NCBI GenBank assembly: GCA_030452275.1
Contig: JAKDMR010000148.1
Location: 1-5,851, forward strand
Reading direction: 5' to 3'
Length of the DNA stretch: 5,851 nucleotides
DNA from: Candidatus Nitrosocosmicus sp.
GTDB taxonomy: Archaea; Thermoproteota; Nitrososphaeria; Nitrososphaerales; Nitrososphaeraceae
Below are positions 1 through 5,492 of the stretch, in pieces; within the stretch, counting starts at the first letter, position 1, and every line of letters starts with the position of its first letter. The notes beneath the pieces are model-generated. The model was given only the letters and a program-made list of their open reading frames with translations. It was not told where the DNA came from and did not search any database. The translations under genes and the position numbers were made by a program.

Positions 1-507
1 TGGACGATAATTAAAGGACACGATTAAGCACTGCTAATTACGCAAGAGATCTAGTATTTTAGTCAAGTAGATTAAAAACTAGTTAGTGTCTATAGAATTT
101 AATGTCAAATATGTTTTCCAGTAACGAATTCATGAAATACATGACTTTTTTTGGCGACTAGGTAGAAATTCTTGATGACTTAATTTAAAAAACCTAAATT
201 CCATCGCAATCGTATGCTGTATGAAGAGGTTTCGTTTCCTGAATGGATGTTAAAAAAATCTTCTTGTATGATGTCAATCAACGATCCACTCAATTGTTAT
301 TTTTCGACCTAATCTAATAATCTGATTTGGTCACTTGACATTAGAAAAACCTGTTTACAGAATACCGTCCAACTTAGAATGATTTTGGTTAAAGATGCAC
401 CTCTTTGAACTCTTACGATTGAGTTTTACTTTGCTCTGTTGATTTCATAACTAGAATGTCTGTAATTATGCACCGAGATTATAGTAAAACATTAAGGTAA
501 GATTATT
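1..507. other. Upstream region without a convincing gene
   Basis: This AT-rich stretch has frequent stops in the frames I read, and I recognise no RNA gene in it. The best coding candidate is a 32-codon frame at 214-312 on the plus strand, starting with ATG. A TATA-like run of T and A at 184-192 is centred about 26 bases before that ATG, the spacing of a leaderless archaeal promoter, but the peptide matches nothing I know and contains no domain. A 19-codon frame at 102-161 also has a TATA-like run before it. Both may be chance in such AT-rich DNA. The promoter of the gene starting at 508 lies at the right end of the region. Confidence 0.5.
477..484 (+). promoter_or_regulatory. Probable TATA box for the gene at 508
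   Basis: The sequence GATTATAG is centred about 27 bases before the TTG at 508. This is the normal archaeal TATA-to-start-site distance, so transcription would begin at or within a base or two of the TTG and give a leaderless mRNA. No clear purine-rich BRE is visible upstream. Confidence 0.4.
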
Positions 508-1155
508 TTGGTATTCCGGTTATCGACTTTAGGAGGAAGAAAGGGCCTGAGAAATTTGCAATTTATCATTGTGCCTGGAATAGTTATAGGCATAATTGGT
601 GGAATTCTACTATTTTTCGCCGCATATAATTACTATCCTCAAAAGAATGTAAATATCAATTTAAACGGCAAATGCTATGAGTTTTTGGATGAAGCGTATC
701 AAAAGTACCAAGATTTAGTAGCTATTAGGGAAAAGGAATTGTTCAAGATGCAAATAGAGTCGCTGGATGGCTCAAATAGATTAGTTCCAATTACTTTCAG
801 CGGATCAGGTGCTGAGGTAGAAAACACAATAGCCGAATTGGACATAAATGTGACAGAAATGCAGACATTAGGCGACCAAAACACACAAGTCGATAGGATG
901 ATCGTAAAGGGTGTTGTCAGCAAAGCGCTTCTTCAACAAATATTGAACAATATTTCCGAAAATACTACTGGTGCACTTATGGACTCGATGCCCAAAATTG
1001 GCATCTTACCCAATGCTGGCATTTCGGCGTCGGAAAGTGCAAAAATCAGTGATAATATTGATCAATTCATGACAAGCGGGCTAAAAAAAATAGTGTTAGA
1101 GGAGAACGGTGTAATGGGAACAGAATGCAGAAGCACTATAATCTATAATGATTAA
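508..1155 (+). CDS. Membrane-anchored protein of unknown function, 215 aa
   Basis: I do not recognise the family. The N-terminus is basic (R4, R11, K12, R15), followed by one strong hydrophobic segment at about residues 19-40, so positive-inside logic puts the remaining 175 residues outside the membrane. The outside part opens with a helix-like, charged stretch (about 60-85), then a mixed strand/helix region. It has three N-glycosylation sequons (N114, N148, N152) and two cysteines, C56 just after the membrane and C207 near the end, which could form a disulfide. The TTG start at 508 fits the TATA box 27 bases upstream. An AGGAGG at 531-536 lies inside the frame, 10 bases before an in-frame CTG at 547, so a shorter product starting at a non-standard codon is possible; GTG at 571 would cut into the membrane segment. 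A 40-codon frame overlaps its last 8 bases. A surface or anchoring role is inference. Confidence 0.75.
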   Translation: MVFRLSTLGGRKGLRNLQFIIVPGIVIGIIGGILLFFAAYNYYPQKNVNINLNGKCYEFLDEAYQKYQDLVAIREKELFKMQIESLDGSNRLVPITFSGSGAEVENTIAELDINVTEMQTLGDQNTQVDRMIVKGVVSKALLQQILNNISENTTGALMDSMPKIGILPNAGISASESAKISDNIDQFMTSGLKKIVLEENGVMGTECRSTIIYND

Positions 1156-1270
1156 TGAATCCCAAAATATCGATGACAACGATAATCCTTTAACCCTAAA
1201 AAAGTCCATCTCAGTCAATACAATAAAGTATGTGGAATTCCAAAATGTGTCAGCATCTGGGAAAATTTAG
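1148..1270 (+). CDS. Small overlapping reading frame, 40 aa, unknown
   Basis: An ATG at 1148 overlaps the last 8 bases of the upstream gene in another frame and runs 40 codons to TAG at 1268. The product is polar and acidic near the start (residues 8-13 are I-D-D-N-D-N), then basic around K18-K19, with no membrane segment, cysteine or motif I know. There is no Shine-Dalgarno sequence, so expression would rely on translational coupling with the upstream gene, which such stop/start overlaps often indicate. Past the TAG the same frame stays open for another 50 codons, to about 1423, across T-runs and into the end of the opposing gene. It could therefore be the front part of a longer gene broken by the TAG, or simply chance. 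Two T-runs follow that would end transcription. Confidence 0.35.
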   Translation: MINESQNIDDNDNPLTLKKSISVNTIKYVEFQNVSASGKI

Positions 1271-1286
1271 ACATCAGTCGAATCGA

Positions 1287-1316
1287 TTTTTTTATCGCAA
1301 TTAATGTGGTTTTTTT
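1287..1316 (+). terminator. Oligo-T terminator pair after the plus-strand genes
   Basis: Two runs of seven T (1287-1293 and 1310-1316) lie 17 and 40 bases after the stop of the small frame. Archaeal RNA polymerase terminates at such T-tracts without needing a hairpin. The first is flanked by CGAT and ATCG, giving only a weak four-base stem. Confidence 0.5.
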
Positions 1317-1375
1317 ACAAATCCATCTATCTACGACTGCAAAGGATAGATTGGACTATTCTATTTCATTTATTC

Positions 1376-1383
1376 AAAAAAAA
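1376..1383 (-). terminator. Oligo-T terminator of the Cache-domain gene
   Basis: Eight consecutive A on the plus strand, with four more nearby at 1385-1388, read as T-tracts on the minus strand starting about 13 bases after the stop codon of the gene ending at 1397. With the plus-strand T-runs just to the left, this forms a convergent terminator zone between the two opposing genes. Confidence 0.55.
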
Positions 1384-1396
1384 CAAAACTGACTCA

Positions 1397-2314
1397 CTAA
1401 ATGTTGAATCTGTTCATAGATAAATTAAAGAGATTCCAGTAATCATCTAAATGATCAAATGTATCAAGCTTGATAGAAGTCATATTATTAGCTGAACGCG
1501 GTAGCGATTTATTTTCGGGACCAGTATGAAAAACAGGTCCAAAATTTGATTTTTGGGTATCAAAAAGCTCAGTCCCGTTATGATCGATCAAAATGAATTG
1601 ATCATCAGTATTTAGAAATAGACTCTCAAACATGTTTTCCAGAGACCGCAAATTTATTATGCCAACCCAGTACCCGCTCAGAGAGCTCAAACCAGCTTGG
1701 CTATGCAAATCACTCATTAGAGAGTACACCGGGATCGCTGTAGCTATTGCAGGAGCAGTTATCGAAGCAGATAAGAATATGGAACTAACATAGGTTTGAT
1801 TGTTTTTGACCACTCCTTTATACCATTCTCGATCAGTAAAATTGATTCGAGGAAGTTGCTCTTGATCTTTATATGGTTCTCCCATATAGATATCGCCACT
1901 AGGTAAAACAAAGAAAATGCTGGCAATATCTTTGTTTCGTTGGAGGATATCCTTAGCTAGATTTCTCTTATCCAAATCTAAGGTAGCGTGAATGCCGTTG
2001 TAATCACTACTAACATTCTTTAGAAATGGTACGTTTTTAAGAGCTTCTTCGTTACTTGAAATTTCAAGTACATCAACTGCGCTAGATATTTTGTCGTCTA
2101 TCAGGTTAGCTAAGAGGATTAGCATTATAACCTTATCAGTATTGTTTGTTGGAAATTCTTGGAAATAATTTGATTGTTGACTGCCGTTATTAAGATCCTG
2201 AGCGTCTACAGGTTTGGTCATCAAAGAATAAAGACACATAGCAACAATAAACGTCGCAAAGATAAAAAATAATTTTCTGAAAGTGAAAGCTTGAAGAGAA
2301 AATTGTTGGGTCAT
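1397..2314 (-). CDS. Exported Cache (dCache-like) sensor domain protein, 305 aa
   Basis: A lone extracytoplasmic ligand-sensing domain. Residues 12-32 form a signal peptide or membrane anchor, with plausible cleavage after V-D-A at 36-38. A long helix (about 58-85) leads into the membrane-distal Cache fold: strand I-F-F-V-L-P-S-G-D at 133-141, then D161-R162-x-W164-Y165, Y175-V-S and strand A-I-A-T-A-I-P-V at 189-196. The R-x-W-Y core matches the part of the known dCache amino-acid motif that holds the ligand carboxylate. The closing strand reads G218-I-I-N221 where such receptors usually have G-x-D, so the Asp that holds the amino group seems to be Asn. A second domain starts at F240-I-L-I-D-H-N-G-T but ends soon after, shorter than a usual proximal domain. 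No HAMP, kinase or methyl-accepting part follows, and the stop is doubled (TAG TGA). About nine sequons suggest surface glycosylation. The ligand is unknown; signalling would need a partner protein. Confidence 0.8.
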   Translation of the reverse strand: MTQQFSLQAFTFRKLFFIFATFIVAMCLYSLMTKPVDAQDLNNGSQQSNYFQEFPTNNTDKVIMLILLANLIDDKISSAVDVLEISSNEEALKNVPFLKNVSSDYNGIHATLDLDKRNLAKDILQRNKDIASIFFVLPSGDIYMGEPYKDQEQLPRINFTDREWYKGVVKNNQTYVSSIFLSASITAPAIATAIPVYSLMSDLHSQAGLSSLSGYWVGIINLRSLENMFESLFLNTDDQFILIDHNGTELFDTQKSNFGPVFHTGPENKSLPRSANNMTSIKLDTFDHLDDYWNLFNLSMNRFNI

Positions 2315-2346
2315 ACCTTATAATCAGTGTTGACATGGACAAAGTT

Positions 2347-2356
2347 GATATTATTT
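2347..2356 (-). promoter_or_regulatory. Candidate TATA box for the Cache-domain gene
   Basis: On the minus strand AAATAATATC is centred about 37 bases before the ATG at 2314. That would give a start site near 2325 and a leader of roughly ten bases. The leader ends AAGGT directly against the ATG, too close to act as a Shine-Dalgarno site. Confidence 0.35.
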
Positions 2357-2425
2357 GTTATCTTTGAATTAAGAAATTTTTGACAAAGATATTGTAATCT
2401 TTCACTACATATAAAGATTAGGACC

Positions 2426-2451
2426 TAACCGACCGCTTTTTCGATCGGTTA
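2426..2451. repeat. Hairpin-forming inverted repeat between two minus-strand genes
   Basis: TAACCGA at 2426-2432 is the exact reverse complement of TCGGTTA at 2445-2451. Inside these arms, after one mismatch, CG at 2434-2435 can pair with CG at 2442-2443, leaving a six-base CTTTTT loop. It lies about 75 bases upstream of the likely promoter of the Cache-domain gene and well downstream of the neighbour's terminator. It could be an operator, an RNA hairpin or chance; its GC-rich arms stand out from the AT-rich surroundings. Confidence 0.45.
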
Positions 2452-2520
2452 AATAATCATAACTATTCATAGATATAGCAAAATTGAATCCATAGCATTT
2501 CTTTTTCCTTCGATATTAGT

Positions 2521-2544
2521 TTCAAGCGGGACAAGTTGCTTGAA
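2521..2544 (-). repeat. Stem-loop downstream of the 2574-3659 gene
   Basis: TTCAAGC at 2521-2527 pairs exactly with GCTTGAA at 2538-2544, extendable by two G-T wobbles to leave a six-base loop. It begins 20 bases past the T-tract that follows the gene's stop. It may block 3' exonucleases or back up termination; that role is inference. Confidence 0.4.
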
Positions 2545-2563
2545 TATACGAACGGACGTTAAT

Positions 2564-2573
2564 AAAAAAAAAA
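2564..2573 (-). terminator. T10 terminator directly after a stop codon
   Basis: Ten consecutive A on the plus strand read as T10 on the minus strand and abut the TAA stop of the gene ending at 2574 with no gap. A tract this long is a strong factor-independent archaeal terminator, and it separates this gene from the Cache-domain gene downstream. Confidence 0.7.
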
Positions 2574-3659
2574 TTATTGTGGATTTGACTCTAAGAAGGT
2601 AGCTGAATCGTCTAACACCTTATTTATATCAGCTATATTCTGTTTTATTTCTTCTATTGTAGCATTTCCATCGATCTGTTCACGGAGTTTTTCTCTAAGC
2701 AAAGCCTCACCTCTATCAGATAGTTCTTTTCCAATTGGTGCTTCTATGTACTCAAAATTGTCCAGGTAGGCGGCAGTAGCCAATTCTTTGGCTTTGATTT
2801 TATCGTTTGATTCATATGCAGAGACAACTTCATTTAGTAATCCTCTAATTGTAGCAATATAGTCCTGAGATGTTGGGGTGGTACTTGCATTTGAGGTTGT
2901 GGAGTTATCATTTGGGGTCAATCCAGTGCTTATCCTTTGAATTATTTGCTCAACAACAGCTTGGTCTCTAAGGTTCTGGAAGGAGTCTGTCAAATTTGCA
3001 AAAGCAGACAACAATCCTGTGATTGAACTAGTATCGTTTGAAATGTTTTGAGTGTTATTGAACAATAAGTTAGCTCGGTCCACAAATGCAGAACCATCCT
3101 GATACTCTAATTCCAGTGTTATATTACCTCCTGCAACCCCCTCTTTGTATTCTGAAGCAGCGGTTTTTAATAGATCTTTTATAACACTAATATTGTGTTC
3201 AGCAGTATTTAGGATGGTTGCTGGTATGACTGTTGTTACTACCGTATCAGACAATTCTATTGAAGATTTACCTTTGTTCTCAAACTCATCTACAGTGCTG
3301 TTATCAGTGGAAGCCAATCCAGCCAATTGGTTCAAATCATTAAAATAGGTATCATTTAGATTCTTGTCGGCTGTAGACAATGGAATAGTGACAAGTGTCA
3401 ATACTTCTTCGATTGGATGAAGAGCATGAGCTAAAGTTAATTCAGTATTATTATGGAATTTATTATACCCAGCCTTTTCAATATGGCCTATAATTTGTTC
3501 AATATTTGAATGAAAACTAGTATAATCCGTCTGGTTTTGTTGTTCTGTTCCATTGTTCTGACCCATTACCTGATTGGGTAAGGCGAAACCAAATATCGCG
3601 ATTATAACTACTGCGGTAACTAATCGTAGTGCTAATTTATTGTTTTTATTAGTATGCAC
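2574..3659 (-). CDS. Exported helical protein with FTR1-accessory-like C-terminus, 361 aa
   Basis: A signal peptide (basic start, hydrophobic core at about 11-28, likely cleavage after V-M-G at 31-33) is followed by an almost wholly helical, sequon-rich extracellular protein; I count 14 N-x-S/T sites. The N-terminal helical part has H59 and a H78-x-x-H81-P82-x-E84-E85 cluster, candidate metal ligands. A Ser/Thr/Asn-rich linker (about 247-266) leads to a C-terminal helical domain with A-Y-L-D-N-F-E-Y-I-E-A-P at 297-308. That motif resembles the soluble domain found ahead of the permease in some FTR1 iron transporters, though no permease helices are present here. It may handle metal, possibly iron, at the cell surface; this is inference from motif resemblance. 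It ends without a membrane anchor, so it is secreted or held by the N-terminus. The GTG start at 3659 is chosen because a strong TATA box sits 27 bases upstream, implying a leaderless mRNA. Many related surface proteins remain uncharacterised. Confidence 0.8.
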   Translation of the reverse strand: MHTNKNNKLALRLVTAVVIIAIFGFALPNQVMGQNNGTEQQNQTDYTSFHSNIEQIIGHIEKAGYNKFHNNTELTLAHALHPIEEVLTLVTIPLSTADKNLNDTYFNDLNQLAGLASTDNSTVDEFENKGKSSIELSDTVVTTVIPATILNTAEHNISVIKDLLKTAASEYKEGVAGGNITLELEYQDGSAFVDRANLLFNNTQNISNDTSSITGLLSAFANLTDSFQNLRDQAVVEQIIQRISTGLTPNDNSTTSNASTTPTSQDYIATIRGLLNEVVSAYESNDKIKAKELATAAYLDNFEYIEAPIGKELSDRGEALLREKLREQIDGNATIEEIKQNIADINKVLDDSATFLESNPQ

Positions 3660-3680
3660 AATGAGAACCCGCCTTACAAT

Positions 3681-3690
3681 ATATTTATAG
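3681..3690 (-). promoter_or_regulatory. Strong TATA box for the 2574-3659 gene
   Basis: On the minus strand CTATAAATAT is the best TATA box in the window. Its centre is about 27 bases before the GTG at 3659, so the transcript should start at or within a base or two of the start codon. This spacing is the main reason for choosing that start. Confidence 0.65.
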
Positions 3691-3698
3691 TATTATCC

Positions 3699-3718
3699 AA
3701 TTCTCAAAATAGAGAATT
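3699..3718. promoter_or_regulatory. Inverted-repeat operator candidate next to the TATA box
   Basis: AATTCTC and GAGAATT form a perfect seven-base dyad around a six-base AAAATA centre. It sits eight bases upstream of the TATA box of the gene starting at 3659, over the position where TFB contacts the BRE. That is a typical place for an archaeal regulator site. Given the metal-related look of the gene, a metal-responsive repressor or activator is one guess, but no known consensus is matched. Confidence 0.4.
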
Positions 3719-3780
3719 CAAATACTGCTCCTGTTTCTCCCAGGATCAATCATACAAGTGTCGCCCCATCTACTAAATTA

Positions 3781-3850
3781 AAAAATGAAATTCATTTTTA
3801 TGCCAAGTGGATTAGGTGCTAACTACCGCACTTGCCAGAATCAGATCTGA
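3781..3850. repeat. Three consecutive dyads in the divergent intergenic region
   Basis: The divergent spacer from 3660 to 4074 contains no gene I can support. Its middle carries three dyads in a row: AAAAATGAA/TTCATTTTT around one base (3781-3799), a stem of eight matches in nine (3801-3809 with 3829-3837, 19-base loop), and the perfect palindrome TCAGATCTGA (3841-3850). The first and third look like protein-binding sites more than RNA hairpins, as they have almost no loop. They lie over 120 bases from either start, so control of the flanking genes is uncertain; they could be remnants of a lost gene or element. Confidence 0.35.
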
Positions 3851-4027
3851 ATTCAAGATCCGGTTGGTTGATCGACTTGTATCTTCAATTGTTATAGCCT
3901 TTTTCTTTATACCTATTCATCACAGGTAGACTATTTATTTTAAAGCAATGATGCAATAAGTGAAAAAATCAAAATAATTAAACAGTTTAAAGGTTTTTTA
4001 TTTCCAGGAATTTCCAAATATCAAACC

Positions 4028-4040
4028 TTTTTAAAATTAT
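4028..4040 (+). promoter_or_regulatory. TATA-like promoter of the patatin pseudogene
   Basis: A run of five T then AAAATTAT is centred about 42 bases before the ATG at 4075 and would place the transcript start near 4060. The short leader would contain a G-run at 4066-4070, four bases before the ATG, which may be a degraded Shine-Dalgarno site. An eight-base inverted repeat (AAAGGTTT at 3989-3996, AAACCTTT at 4023-4030) overlaps the upstream edge. Confidence 0.4.
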
Positions 4041-4074
4041 AATTCTAATATACTTGGACTTGTCCGGGGGAAAA

Positions 4075-5280
4075 ATGACAACTATTGAGAACGTGCTGAT
4101 ACTTCGGGGTGGTGGGTCACTTGGTGCTTCTGGGTGTGGAATATACAAAGCGTTAGTAAAACTTCGTATTGATTTGAATTTGATTGCTTGAATCTCAATT
4201 GGTGGGATTAATGCAGCCATCATAGCGGGTAGCAGAAATAAAGATAGGACCGAGAAAATATTAGGAGATTTCTGGATCGAGCTTTCTGAGAATTTTGTTA
4301 ATAAGGATAAATTTTTCAATTTTACGGGTTCAAACCTAATGAATGGAGTTTATGAAAGTTTTGTCTACCCACTTCCTACCGATGACGTTATCCTTAATTG
4401 TATGAAAATGAAGGAAGAACAACAGATTAAGATCAAACAGCTTGAATCTTTCTATAGCTCTGCAGCGTTAGGAAATGAAAAATTCTTTAAACCTAGATGG
4501 TCTTCTAAATATGCAGTTTCAGACCCTGACTACTTTGCACCAATGAAATGGACTTAACTTTACGATCATCGACCATGGATTAAGACTTTGGACAGATATG
4601 TAGACTATGACAAGTTAAAGCCAAGAGAAAACAGTAATCCTCGACTAATTTTGACTGCAGTTAGTGTTCTAGATTCTAAACCTTTAATATTTGACAGTTT
4701 TAAGCACCAAATAGAGCCCAAGCACATCTTAGCAACTTCTGCTTTTCCACTATACAATTTTCCATGGATAGAAGTTAACAAAGGAGTATATGCCTAGAAT
4801 GGTGGCCTTTTGAGTAACACTCCTCTTAGGGAAGTACTAGATGCATCACCGGTCATGGATAATAAGATATTTCTAGTAGAAAACTGTCCCAAGAAGGTTG
4901 ACGCTTTGTCTGGTAATTTAGTCGAAGTACTTCATAGAGCCAGAGACATTATTTTTTCGGACAAAACCGAACATAATATTAAAATGTCAGGAGTAATTAC
5001 GCGGTATTTAGACTATATTGAAGAACTTTATCAGATTATTGAGAATAATATAGATAAGTTACAATTAGATGTCAACATGTTAAGGAAAATTCATCGAAAA
5101 TATAAAAAATACCATGAAGATCATGGGGCCGAAATTAAGGAAATGTACTATATTTCACGCGATGAAATGTACCCTCATATCTTTGAAAATGCTGATTTCT
5201 CTCCCACTACCATCAGGGAATCAATAATAGCAGGTGAGGAGAAAGCTAATAAGGCCATACAAGCTCATATGCAAGAGTAA
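4075..5280 (+). pseudogene. Patatin-like phospholipase, inactivated by three stops
   Basis: Read straight through, this is one frame of 401 codons with no indel, matching the length of patatin-like acyl hydrolases, which cut fatty acids from lipids with a Ser-Asp dyad. The oxyanion loop G-G-G-S-L-G is at codons 12-17. The nucleophile elbow is G-x-S-x-G in the family; here codon 39, where the first Gly belongs, is TGA (4189-4191), followed by I-S-I-G-G with the Ser at 41. TAA interrupts codon 161 (4555-4557). The DGG motif holding the catalytic Asp reads stop-N-G-G: TAG at codon 241 (4795-4797) and Asn at 242. The C-terminal part (from about 265) keeps the conserved H-R-A-R-D-I-I-F-S-D-K-T block and long helices, with no sign of frame decay. 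Because all three stop types occur, suppression cannot restore it. The fragments lack a complete active site, so no enzyme is expected. Loss seems recent, since the rest still reads as good protein. Shorter frames at 4339, 4588 and 4810 are pieces of it. Confidence 0.9.
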
Positions 5281-5310
5281 ATATTTTAGCTCTGTATAGT
5301 ATGAAAAGAT

Positions 5311-5329
5311 TCTTTGATTCTCTCAAAGA
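5311..5329 (+). repeat. Stem-loop after the patatin pseudogene
   Basis: TCTTTGA at 5311-5317 pairs exactly with TCAAAGA at 5323-5329 around a five-base loop. It begins 31 bases past the TAA at 5280. No T-tract follows, so it is not a standard terminator; it could be a transcript-end structure left from when the gene was active. Confidence 0.35.
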
Positions 5330-5409
5330 TACTAGTATGATAATTGGATTAGGAGCAACTTAAAACAGGTTTCACTACATCACCAGAGGGTAAGATCCAA
5401 AATAATATC

Positions 5410-5492
5410 TAAGGAACAGTATACAAAATATAGGCAATGTAAATTAAACTAAAGTTAGCAAATTCAACATCGATAGTTAACTCTGTTCCTTA
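5410..5492. repeat. 83-base segment bounded by 10-base inverted repeats
   Basis: TAAGGAACAG at 5410-5419 is the exact reverse complement of CTGTTCCTTA at 5483-5492. If the outer TA on each side is a target duplication, the inner 79 bases would look like a tiny MITE of the TA-inserting IS630/mariner type. The inside is AT-rich, non-coding and weakly self-complementary. One such pair within 100 bases could arise by chance in a window this size, so it is only a candidate. Confidence 0.25.

Noticed and set aside
699..923. Minus-strand frame of 74 codons
   Set aside because: It lies wholly inside the opposite-strand membrane protein gene, has no promoter or domain, and is a shadow of that gene.
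3145..3348. Plus-strand frame of 67 codons
   Set aside because: It is the complement of the helical exported protein gene, with no sign of its own expression.
3940..3960. C/D-box small RNA suggested by ATGATGC
   Set aside because: The box C consensus is not matched exactly and no box D at proper spacing was found.
3987..4319. Minus-strand frame of 110 codons
   Set aside because: It is opposite the patatin pseudogene, whose plus-strand frame has clear family motifs; the Pro/Ser/Ile-rich product has none.
4189..4797. Stop-codon recoding (selenocysteine, pyrrolysine or altered code) in the patatin gene
   Set aside because: TGA, TAA and TAG all interrupt the frame, so no single recoding would restore it, and the catalytic Asp is also lost.
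4339..5280. Three separate genes at 4339, 4588 and 4810
   Set aside because: All share one frame with the patatin N-terminus and join end to end at single stop codons, so they are pieces of one pseudogene.
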